In this document: positions 1 to 9,241 of the stretch, in pieces | Layout of the letters: each line of letters starts with the position of its first letter | Position numbering within the stretch: the first letter of the stretch is position 1 | Assembly: GCA_050084985.1 (NCBI GenBank) | Contig: JBITNC010000001.1 | Span: 76,508,001 to 76,572,000 of the forward strand | DNA length: 64,000 bases | Direction of reading: 5' to 3' | Source of the DNA: Nageia nagi | Taxonomy: Eukaryota; Pinophyta | Notes under the pieces: model-generated | The model's database searches: none | The model's input: only the letters and a program-made list of their open reading frames with translations | What the model was told of the DNA's origin: nothing | Program-made: the position numbers and the translations under genes

Positions 1-714
1 AGCTCAGATTCTCAATTGGCTGATGCTATAGCTTATAGGCAATTGATTGGTAGTCTTCTGTATCTGACTATCTCTCGACCTGATATTGCCTTTGCAGTGA
101 ATCTGATGGCATGATTCATGCAAAAAATATATGTTGAACACCTCAATGCTATTAAGCAAATCTTGAGGTATGTTGCAGGGATAAAGGATCTTGCTCTTAA
201 GTATTCCAAAGTGCCCTCAATTGTTCTCTCAGGGTTCTCAAATTCTAATTATGGAGGAGATAGAGATGACAGAAAGTCAACCTCTGCATATGTGTTCAGC
301 ATTGGTTTAGGTGCTATCTCTTGGGCTTCCAAGAAGCAACCTACTGTGACTCTTTCTACCATCGAAGCTGAATATCGAGCCATGTCTATTGCTGTCCAAG
401 ATGCTATTTGGCTGAGGCATCTTCTGAACGAAATTGGGTATAAGTAAAATGGCCCATCTCTTATTTCGTTAGACAATCAATCGGCTATATCTTTGGCTAA
501 GAATCCTATATTCCATCAGAGAACCAAACATGTGGAAATCTAAGCCCATTTTATCAGGGAGAAGGTTCTAGATGACATCATACCCTTGCAGTATTGTCCA
601 TCTACTGAAACCTCTATTGATTTGTTCACCAAGCCCCTTCCTGAAGCTCAGTTCTGTAAGCTTAGGGATTCTCTCAGGTTGGTGAAGTTGCCCTCAAGGG
701 GGAGTGAAGTTTAA
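1..714 (+). pseudogene. Copia RT/RNase H C-terminal part, broken
   Basis: This is the C-terminal end of a Ty1/copia polyprotein: the end of reverse transcriptase (YRQLIGSLLYLTISRPDIAF) followed by RNase H (DRKSTSAY, STIEAEYRAM, TKHVEI, DLFTKPLPEAQF). It would copy element RNA and remove the RNA strand inside virus-like particles. At least three in-frame stops break it: TGA at 112-114 (arginine in the copy at 28.9-32.8 kb), TAA near 445 (glutamine in the sister copy) and TAA near 541 (glutamine). The frame ends with the family's usual SEV and a stop at 712-714. The product cannot be made as one chain. The family call is firm; the N-terminal portion is outside the window. Confidence 0.92.
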
Positions 715-775
715 ACTTTTGTTAGTGATGACAACTTCACCTCTAAGAGGCCTTTTTTGATTGTACATTCTAGAA

Positions 776-1049
776 CTCCATGGTAAGTTTGCTCTACGTG
801 ACAAACTTATTGTACAATTGTTGTTATAGAGTGTTGATTATTTTATACCTCAGTGGTAAGTTTGTTCTCGTGACAAACTTATTGTACATTTATACCTCCG
901 TGGTAAGTTTGCTCTGCGTGAGAAACTTGTAAAAATTTTGAGCATATAATTAATATACCTCTGTGGTAAGTTTGCTCTATGTGAGGAACTTATTGTACAT
1001 TCTATACCTCCGTGGTGAGTTTGCTCTACATGAGAAACTCATTGTACAA
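776..1049 (+). repeat. Tandem hairpin array in the 3' region of element 1
   Basis: Five units of about 45-70 bp each contain taagttt, a loop of about 12 nt, and aaactta or aaacttg. Clear stems are 784-790 with 803-809 and 1016-1022 with 1035-1041. The last unit has tgagttt with aaactca, so both arms changed together. The array lies just after the pol stop and would be part of the genomic RNA. Confidence 0.8.
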
Positions 1050-1535
1050 TTTTTATGCTCTATTAACAATCAACACATGTCTATATACAACAGGTGACTA
1101 TGAGTGATGGCTTGGCATCTCTGTGATGACTTATAGTGCACCATTGATTAGTTATTTATAAGATGGCATTATTTGATTCTCTTATTTGAATATATGATGC
1201 ATCTAACTGATTTTGTTTATGAGTTGCTTGTAGCATGCAGGATCTTCTTCAGAAATGCAGGTTACTCACCTTGTGAAAGCAAGCTCATAGAGACTCACAT
1301 GTCAGCTTAAAGTTGATCGACTACTATGTATAGTGAAACCAGTTGTGGTTAATGATTGTATTGTAAACCATTTTTTTGTCAAATGGTAATGTAGTGAGTC
1401 TCATACTAGTTCTCAAAAAGATTCTCAAATATGTAAATGTTCTCATCTCCACTTGTATCTCTATGGAGGAGAACTCTCTCTTACTCCCTCTCTTCTCTCT
1501 TCTACGCTCTATCCCAATATTGCATTAAGGGGGAG

Positions 1536-2018
1536 TGTTAGAATTTGTAATAAAATATTGTGAATATCTAAACTCCTTGTAAATTCAATTAATCACTTAA
1601 GGGTATATAGATACCTTAAGAGATTAATTGAATTCTTTAATATGTAGACTTTGACTTTACCAAAGTGGTTAGTTGGTAGGTTGAAGTTAGGTGATACATT
1701 TAATGTAACTCTAACCTTACCCTTAGGTTAAAGGAAGGTTAGGGAGGTGCTCTCAAGCTATAAATAGAGGGCCTCTCCTCTTGTAACATAACTAAGTTCT
1801 TGGAGTAAGATTACTCTACTAGTTGTGTAGGAGAGGAAGAGTATAGTTGTAAGAGGGGTATACTTGAGAATTGAGATACTAGTTGTGGATGTACTCCCAA
1901 GGAGGGAGGAACCACATTACACTTGTGTTATCTTGAGTGATTGTGTTATCTTGTGTATGATTGAGTTTCCTAGTCTTAGGTCCTTGAGGATTTGTTTAGA
2001 TCTAGTTGAAATCCTTCA
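1536..2018 (+). repeat. 3' LTR of copia element 1
   Basis: A 483-bp LTR starts TGTTAGAATTTG and ends AAATCCTTCA. It follows the purine tract aagggggag at 1527-1535. A TATA box (ctataaatag, about 1768-1777) marks the U3 promoter. It is closely similar to the LTRs at 3466-3948 and 11834-12314. Confidence 0.93.
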
Positions 2019-2840
2019 TAATAGTTTATGGGTATAGGGTTAGGAGTCAAGTTAGGGTTTATGGGTTAGGGTTTAGTGTTATTGGTTTTGGTTAAAGTTA
2101 AGGGTTAGGATTAGGGTTAGGGATAAGCATTTATGGGTTTAGGATTAGAGAGGTTTGAAGGGTTAGGAGATTGGGGTAAGGATTAGGGTAATTTAGTGGG
2201 TAGGGTGGGTGTTAGTGGTTAATATTAGTGGGAGTTAGGGCTACATGTTAACGGTTAGGTTTAAGTGTTAGTAGTTAATATTAGTGGAAGTTAGGGTTAG
2301 GTGTTAATGGTTAGGGTTAAGGCTAGGGGTAGGGTTAAGGGTTTAAGATTTGTGATTAAGGGCTAGGGTTTATGGTTTAGGGTTAGGGGTAATAATTTGG
2401 GGGTTTTGGGTTAGGAGTTAAGTTAGAGTTTTTGGGTTAGGTTTTAGTGTTATTAGTTATGGTTAAAGTTAAGGGTTAGGGATTATGATTAAGGTTAGGG
2501 GTAAGGGATCAATACTTTATGGTTAGGGAGGTTTAAAGGATTAGGGGTTTGGGGTAAGGATTAGGGTAATTTAGTGGTTAGGGTTACATTTTAGTGGTTA
2601 ATGTTAGTGTAAGTTAGGGTTAAATGTTAATGGTTAGAGTTAAGATTAGAGGTTAGGGGTAAGGGTTTAAGGGTTTTATGATAGGGGTAAGGGTTTAAGG
2701 GTTTAAGGTTAAGGGCTAGGCTTTAAGATTTAGGATTCTAAGGGGCTAGTATCTAGGTTTTGGGATTAGGGGTAATAGTTTTGGGGTTTGAGGTTAGGAG
2801 TTAGGTTAAGGTTCATGGGTTAGGGTTTGGTATTATTTGT
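2019..2840 (+). repeat. Degenerate telomere-like repeat array with ~375-bp higher-order period
   Basis: About 820 bp are built from variants of TTAGGG, TTTAGGG and GGGTTA, with no long perfect run. A longer block beginning near ttaggagt recurs at about 2040, 2411 and 2794, giving a higher-order unit of roughly 371-383 bp. No gene is present. This is an internal degenerate array, not a chromosome end, because ordinary transposon sequence continues on both sides. Confidence 0.8.
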
Positions 2841-3465
2841 TGGAAAACCTTCAAAATATTTAATTGGTATCATAGCTTGGAGCTTTGAGCTTCTAAATAT
2901 TCAATTGGTATAAGAGAATTAGGTTAGTGTTTATCAACTTGTGGTGGTTAAACCTTCAAAGTTTTTTGATTGGTATCAAAGCAATGGGCCAATTTTATCA
3001 ATTAGTAATTGGAAAATATTCAAATTATAACTTGGATCAAGATGGATGTAATGATCTTATTTTGATGACATGATGATATTGAAGGGGAGTAATATCATCT
3101 TTATCTTGGCTCAAGTTCTCCTTGTACACTATGAATACAATGCTCACATTGTTTCCCTTATGTATGCACTTCGCTTATTCCATTCATAGTACTCTTATCA
3201 TTTTCCTCCTTTTGGGTGCCTTGATTACATTGATCTGACCATGTTGGGTTCCTTGAGCTGCACTAATTTAACACTTTTCATCAATTAGGTTCCTTGATTG
3301 CACTTATACAATTACATGTTGGATGCTTTAGTAGCATTGAACCAAAACTTACCTTTAGAGGAGGCATACAAGCATCAGCTGGATGCTTTGATTGTATTGA
3401 TTTGATTATGTTTGGTTTCTTGAGATGCACTAGACCAACACTTGACATAAAAGGAGGAGAGTAGG
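2841..3465 (+). repeat. Remnant of an unknown LTR element leader with three primer-site-like motifs
   Basis: Three copies of a ttggtatcaNagc-like motif lie near 2864, 2905 and 2970, each preceded by a ccttcaaa or tctaaatattcaa type phrase. The same phrases recur at 13968-14140. Downstream, a ggttggatgctttgattg-type phrase repeats three times (about 3235-3450) and continues at 12320-12360 beyond the copia insertion. The copia element at 3466-12314 therefore split this older repeat. No coding potential was seen. Confidence 0.6.
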
Positions 3466-3948
3466 TGTTAGAATTTGTAATGAAATATTATGAATATCTA
3501 AACTCCTTGTAAATTCAATTAATCACTTAAAGGATATGTAGATACCTTAAAGGATTAATTGAATTCTTTATTATGTAGACTTTGACTTTACCAAGTGGTT
3601 AGTTGGTAGGTTAAAGTTAGGTGATACATTTATTGTAACCCTAACCTTACCCTTGGGTTAAAGGAAGGTTAGGGAGGTGCTCTCAAGCTATAAATAGAGG
3701 GCCTCTCCTCTTGTAACATAACTAAGTTCTTGGAGTAAGATTACTCTACTAGTTGTGTAGGAGAGGAAGAGTATAGTTGTAAGAGGGGCATACTTGAGAA
3801 TTGAGATACTAGTTGTGGATGTACTCCCAAGGAGGGAGGAACCACATTACACTTGTGTTATCTTGAGTGATTGTGTTATCTTGTGTATGATTGAGTTTCC
3901 TAGTCTTAGGTCCTTGAGGATTTGTTTAGATCTAGTTCAAATCCTTCA
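3466..3948 (+). repeat. 5' LTR of copia element 2
   Basis: The 483-bp LTR runs from TGTTAGAATT to AATCCTTCA. The TATA box ctataaatag at about 3688-3697 would drive genomic RNA synthesis. The primer-binding site follows two bases after its end. Confidence 0.95.
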
Positions 3949-3950
3949 AT

Positions 3951-3963
3951 TGGTATTAGAGCC
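3951..3963 (+). promoter_or_regulatory. Primer-binding site (initiator tRNA-Met type)
   Basis: The motif tggtattagagcc lies two bases after the 5' LTR. It matches the usual plant copia site TGGTATCAGAGC with one change. It would pair with the 3' end of initiator tRNA-Met to start minus-strand DNA synthesis. Confidence 0.85.
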
Positions 3964-4789
3964 TTGTTGTGGAAGCTCTTCTTCTTGGTGTGGAAGCTAC
4001 ATCTTGGTGATCCTTCTTCATTCCTCATCTTACACTCCATTGGTGAGGTAAATTCCAAGAGAAGATATAAATTTCCTCCTCATTTGGTTATTTTATGGAT
4101 TATTACATGATGCTACTAACACATTACTTGCGATGTGTTAGTCCTTTTAAATTATGATTAACAAGTTACAATTTTTTCTACTAATCCTCTATGTTACTTG
4201 CAATTTTTAAATTGCTATAATTCTTTTAAGAAGTGTTAGTATACAAAATTTTTTACATATTATATTGGAATTAAATGTATGTGTTGGTTCAATTTATCAC
4301 AACATTTGCTTAAATACCAATATATGATGAAAATTGCAATATATACTAACATGCATTTTGTTAGTTGCAATTTTTGGGTAAAAATTACTTAAAAGTAGCA
4401 ATAATGTATTTGTAAACATTTACTATACACTTTGCTCATGAAATTTTATGAAAATTTGTATTTTACACTAAATCTTAGTGTAGAAATATTAGAAACCTTC
4501 CAATTACAATTTTTTATACATTTTGTTTTGTATATACAAAAACAAAAAGAGGGAATTTTTTCCCATTACCTTGTGAGGGGTCATATTGTTTGGCCATTGT
4601 TTAATAATAAAAATAGGGGGTAGGGCAAATAATATTAAATTAAATTAAAGATTTCAAAACACTTGGAAAACTGGCGGGCCACGTTGGTTGAGTGGAGGTG
4701 GCGGGTCATCCGTAGCTCCTCCCCGACGGTGGTCTTGCTCCTCACCATAGCAGTGGTGGTCTTGCTCCACCTGATTGCCTCCACCTCCA

Positions 4790-5710
4790 TGTCTTACCAT
4801 GATCGCAGGAAATGCACAAAATGTGACTTATTTGACAAAATGCCTCATCAAGATGCCATCTCCACGAATTGTTTGATAAGTTCCATGGACTGCGATGACC
4901 AAACAGATCTGATGGAGGGCTCTGCGTATTGTTTGCATGGTGCAGACAAAGTTTTTTTCATGGACTATGATGACCAAACAGATCCGATGGAGGCTTCTCT
5001 CCTCTGTCACATGACTATCTCCACCTCCACGTACTGCACTACTCACTAGATATGCACAAAATAGAGCATTGAATGGGTCTGCAAATTATTTCTCATGCAC
5101 CTCCCTCCCTCGCTCGCTCCAATCGTAGGATATGCACCAAATAGCTACGTTGAAATAGAAAGAGAAGGCATGTGAAATGTTTCACACGATGCATGGTGCA
5201 GATAGAGTTCCATGGCCTATAATGATCATCGGATATGCACCAAACAGATACATCAAAAGGACCTACAAATTATTTTTTGCCGTCTCATGATTCTATCTTG
5301 TTCCCTATGATGATCGCAGGTTATGCACAAAATGCAATGTCAAAGAGTTCCATGTGAAATATTTGATAAGGTGCAGACTACGTTTCATGGGCTGCCATGT
5401 TTGCAAGATATGCACCAAGGATATGCATAAATTGCTCATCCAAATGCAGTCTATGTATAGTTTAAACGGAATTGATTACATGATACAGGCTGAGTTTCAT
5501 GGACTACACTACTCGCAGGATATGCACAACACGGCATACAAATTGTTTGACCCAATGCATGATGCAGATAGAGTCCTAGACTGCGATGATCGTCGGATAA
5601 GCATAACACGAATCCATTGAACTGTCTGCTTATTATTTAACGTTGCATGATGTAGACACTATTTCATGGCAAGTAATGATCATAGGATATGCACCAAATA
5701 GATATGATTA
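4790..5710 (+). repeat. ~90-bp degenerate tandem repeats in the leader
   Basis: The phrase gatgatcgcaggatatgcac and variants recur near 4800, 5043, 5124, 5222, 5311, 5401, 5512, 5587 and 5668. Related phrases occur on the opposite strand at about 35000-35370 in the young copia element, so this module belongs to the family leader. Apparent short reading frames here are not conserved. Confidence 0.6.
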
Positions 5711-6427
5711 ACGTGCCCCTCCTCCCTCGCTACCCTGAAGTCACACATTAGGTGGTCAACCACTGACTAGCCGCCCCACATGCCCTCCACCACCCTATGT
5801 GGCCTCCTCCTTGCCGACTTTGGCCCTTGCCACCCCTGCCCAGCCTCTCCACCTCCATGAGGCTTACACATGGCCCTTCAAATTTTTTTGTCAACTATAG
5901 TTGTTGAGTTTTTAATTTTTTTACCAACTATGCAGGGATTTGATTTTTTCTTTAAAGTCTAGGTCAAAATTAAACATTTAAGGTTTTTTTTTTTCCCTAA
6001 GTCTTTTTTAAGTAAACAAAGGACAATTTTACTTAAAATGCATATTTTAAAGACCTTTTTTTTAGGGATAACACCTTAAGTGCAAAGAAGGGGGGAACTA
6101 TACTTAAAGAAAAATTTTAGCATCCAAGTTTTAGCACTTTAAGTAAAAACGGGGGGAATTTTTATAATTTTTTACTTAAATCTTTATGGATCTTGCATGC
6201 TAAGTTTATAATGCATGCTTCTTAACCTTGTTAGGAATTAAGCATGCTTAGTACTTAAAATTTTAAGTTAAATAATGCATGATGCTTGTTTAAGTTATGG
6301 ATTAATGCTAAGTAGGACTTAGCCTTTGTAAAATTCATTATTTTTGAACTTGAGCAAAAATATGAAAAATGTAAAAGTCCTTTAGGGGTTAGTACAAAAC
6401 CCATTGGACTCTTAAGGTTTCAAGTTC

Positions 6428-6637
6428 GTGTGGATGGAGTATTTTCACTTTATTTTATATTTTTGCACATTTGCTTTATACTTGCAAATACGCAAAATAT
6501 TGAAAGTAACCCCTAAAAAGAACACATCCGCACGTATTCTTCCACAACATGACTTGTTTGGGGAGCCACGAGGTGAGGACAGGGCAGACTGGAGCCTTTT
6601 TAGTTCGAAGACCCAAGTGGTGGTAAGTCCATCTTAA
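6428..6637 (+). CDS. Possible small upstream reading frame in the copia leader
   Basis: A 69-codon frame has a C-terminal half (DLFGEPRGEDRADW and VVVSPS) that is also open at 33232-33429 on the minus strand in the young element, where most residues match. It precedes gag by about 440 bp. It overlaps a strong splice donor at its end, so it could be an upstream frame or a first exon of gag. Similarity between the copies may simply reflect recent common ancestry, because the DNA is also similar. No known domain is recognised. Confidence 0.35.
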   Translation: MWMEYFHFILYFCTFALYLQIRKILKVTPKKNTSARILPQHDLFGEPRGEDRADWSLFSSKTQVVVSPS

Positions 6638-7078
6638 TTTCCCCTAAGACCTCTGTTGGATTAGACATAACTCTATTAGGTGTACAGGCATGTGTGTAGT
6701 GATACCACATGTCTACACATCCATTCAGGGATTATCCTGATAACCTAGGATGAAAACTGAAAACCTTAAAAAGATAATTAAAATGGCCGATCCAAGATAT
6801 GTCGGATCCTTGGAAAATAGTTAGTACTTCTCCTTGTGAGAGTATATTACTAACCAAGGTGAACTGGTTGAGGACTGGTAGTACCTAGGCTCCACCTTGC
6901 AGGCATCCAGGTGAAGGCCTAATTCTATACAAGAAAACAACCCCAACTTTATCCTTCTACAAATTATGGGTAATAAGTTTACACATGTGGGACATGTTTG
7001 CTTATTACATGTTTTATATGTATAGATGGAAAATTGTAAAAGTTTGCATTCTTATTGCATATTTACTTTTTTTTGTAG
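6623..7078 (+). other. Candidate intron immediately upstream of gag
   Basis: A consensus-like donor (ggtggtaagtcc, GT at 6623) and a pyrimidine-rich acceptor (acttttttttgtag, AG at 7077-7078) enclose 456 nt. The acceptor lies two bases before the gag ATG. The same arrangement is seen in the element at 27.5-36.7 kb (450 nt), and the acceptor is kept in the element at 25.2-53.0 kb. Splicing is an inference from these sites. Confidence 0.5.
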
Positions 7079-7080
7079 CA

Positions 7081-8433
7081 ATGGTTGAAACCTTCATTCC
7101 CAAGCATATACTCGACGGTTCCAACTTTGGAATATGGGAACATCGTATGAAAGCTGAGTTACAAGCAAGAAAGCTGTGGTAGACAGTTAATGAAGACTTG
7201 GTCACTCCTACCGATGATAAGGCTCTTGAAGTATACAACTCAAAGAATGAGTCAGCAACTTTAATGATTTATCATGCAGTTTCAGATGAAATCCTTCTCA
7301 TGATCACTTCTTCAACATCAGCAAAGGAAGCTTGGGATAGGCTAAAGAAAATTTACCTTAGGTCAAAATTTTCAAGGAGTTTCACCATTCTACAAAAGTT
7401 GTTGCAATATCGTCAAGGTGAAGATGAAAGTGCTTCTATCTACTTGAACAAAATCATTGACCACAGGACACAACTGGTTGGCTATGGGTGCAACTGGATC
7501 AATGATGAGTTCATGGTCTTCATCATTCTTCAAAGCCTTACTACAAAGTTTAGTAACTTTGTCATGGTTATGGAAACAAGGCTCGATGATGAAGAAGATG
7601 TCATCTCTCTTGATAAACTTTCTAGACACCTTCTGAAGCATGAGGAAACTTTGAACAAAAAAATGTTGAACCTTTCTCCAAAGGACAATAGCATTGCTCT
7701 AGGAGCAACCAAAACTCCTTTCAAGAAAAAGTTCAAACATTATAAACTAAAAGATAACAAGTCCTCATCTACCTTCAGGAAGTATGAGAAAAAGGGCAAC
7801 AATAATGGCAACTACAGGCAAAGGAATGACAAAGCTAGATCAAGCAATCCAACATCTCAGGAAAAGTTTGATGGAAATTGTAACTTTTGTGGCATCTTTG
7901 GGCATAAAGAGTATGATTGTCGTAAAAATAAATTTGGTCAAAAAGGCAAGGGAAATGCACCTGTGAGAAATTTCAATAATAGAAAGAAGAACAAGCATAC
8001 TGCGACTATTGCCTACTACTCAATGACTCAAACTATTTCAAATGATTGGATTGTTGATTCAAGATGCACTAATCACATGTGTTATGAAAAGGATAAGTTT
8101 GAAAACTTTCATAAGTACAAGAAGGATGTAGTTGTGATAGGTGATAATACAATCCTTGATGTTCAAGGAATAGGGAGTGTGAAGATTCATGGAAAGACTC
8201 TTGATAATGCCTTTTATGTGCCTAAACTAAAGATGAATCTCATCTTCGTAATTCAGATTACAAGGAAAGGATACTCATTTGAGTTTACCTCACACTCCTG
8301 GTGTGTTAAGAAAGGACTTGCCACCTTCATGAAAGGATTAGTAAAGGATGACCTTTATATCGTGGATCAAGTTCCTTCAAAGATTTGTCTTGCTGCAAAT
8401 GTTTGTTCAAAGGGTAATCTTTGGCATCAATGA
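7081..8433 (+). pseudogene. Copia gag and protease of element 2, broken
   Basis: The frame starts at ATG 7081 (MVETFIPKHILDGSNFGIWE), the usual start of this gag family. Gag coats the genomic RNA in virus-like particles. The helical gag domain (AKEAWDRLKKIYL, GEDESASIYLNKI) is followed by one CCHC zinc knuckle at 7879-7920 with all four ligands (CNFCGIFGHKEYDC). The protease begins near 8047; its catalytic triplet reads D-S-R instead of D-S-G at 8056-8064, so it is probably inactive. A TAG at 7180-7182 replaces a glutamine seen in the old element, and a TGA at 8431-8433 stops the frame in LWHQ-LGHL. Both stops are also present in the young element at 27.5-36.7 kb. Confidence 0.93.
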
Positions 8434-9241
8434 TTAGGGCACCTTAACCACAAGCGTATTCAAGATATGAAAACTCAAGAACTTATGGAAGGTTTACCTA
8501 ATATTTCACCCACAATTGGTCTCTGTGAAAGGTGCATTCTAGGAAAGATGAATAGGCAAAAGTTTGAAAAAGATAAGGCAACTCGGGCTACTCATCCTCT
8601 TCAGCTTGTGCATTCAGATTTGATGGGTCCATTTCAGACTAAGACTCTAGGGGGAGCTTCTTATGTTTTGACGTTCATTGATGACTTCAGTAGGATGACA
8701 TTTGGTTATCTACTTGAGCATAAGGATCAAAATTTTGACACATTTAAAGACTTCAAGGCTCTTGTTGAAAATCAAACTGATTTTAAGACCAAGATGCTGA
8801 GATCTGATAATGGGGGTGAGTATAATAGCAATGAGTTTAACGACTATTGTGTTAAACATGGGATCAAGTGGCAATTTACAATCCCTTACACCCCTCAGCA
8901 AAATGGAGTTGCTGAAAGGAAGAATCAAACCATTATGGAAATGGCAAGATGCATGTTGGGTAACCTTCCTAGTTTCTTATGGGGAGAAGCTATTCACACT
9001 GCTATTCACATCCTAAATAGGTGTCCTACTAAAGTAGTTGAAGGTAAAACTCCGTATGAAGCATGGACAGGAAAGAAACCTAACCTCTAATACTTCAGGG
9101 TCTTTGGTTGTGATGCATTTACCTTCATTACTTCAGAGAAAAGAAATAAGTTAGATAAAATATCAGAAAAATGCATCTTTGTGGGGTATGATAATCAGCA
9201 TAGAGGTTACAAGCTCTACTCCTCATCCCATAAAATAGTCT
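8434..9241 (+). pseudogene. Copia integrase of element 2, broken
   Basis: This is the pre-integrase zinc region (CERCILGKMNRQKF) followed by the catalytic core, which inserts the cDNA into the genome. The acidic residues are visible: D in HSDLMGPF, D in [10 protein letters not shown] and E in NGVAERKN. The C-terminal part includes PYEAWTGKKP and VFGCDAF. A TAA at 9088-9090 interrupts it after KPNL. Near 9256-9275 a short duplication of about 13 bp (aagttcaaacttc) relative to the young copy shifts the frame before the RT region. Confidence 0.92.

Larger units (their letters stand above)
1..2018 (+). mobile_element. Copia element 1, 3' part (truncated by window start)
   Basis: The end of reverse transcriptase, RNase H, a 3' untranslated region with tandem hairpins, a purine tract and one LTR are present. 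Sequence 1-1535 is nearly identical to 10300-11833 of the complete element at 3466-12314, so both belong to one family. The 5' part lies outside the window, so no target duplication can be checked. Confidence 0.93.
3964..7080 (+). other. Long 5' leader of copia element 2
   Basis: The untranslated leader is 3.1 kb. Its first part (about 3964-4650) and last part (about 5900-7080) resemble the leaders of elements at 27.5-36.7 kb and 25.2-53.0 kb. The middle (about 4660-5880) is unlike the element 5 leader and is partly GC-rich. It holds about nine copies of a motif like ggatatgcaccaaatag spaced roughly 75-110 bp, and a GC-rich patch at about 5710-5875. The candidate intron and small upstream frame are listed separately. 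Confidence 0.7.

Noticed and set aside
2019-2840. Chromosome end (true telomere)
   Set aside because: The repeats are degenerate and transposon sequence continues on both sides.
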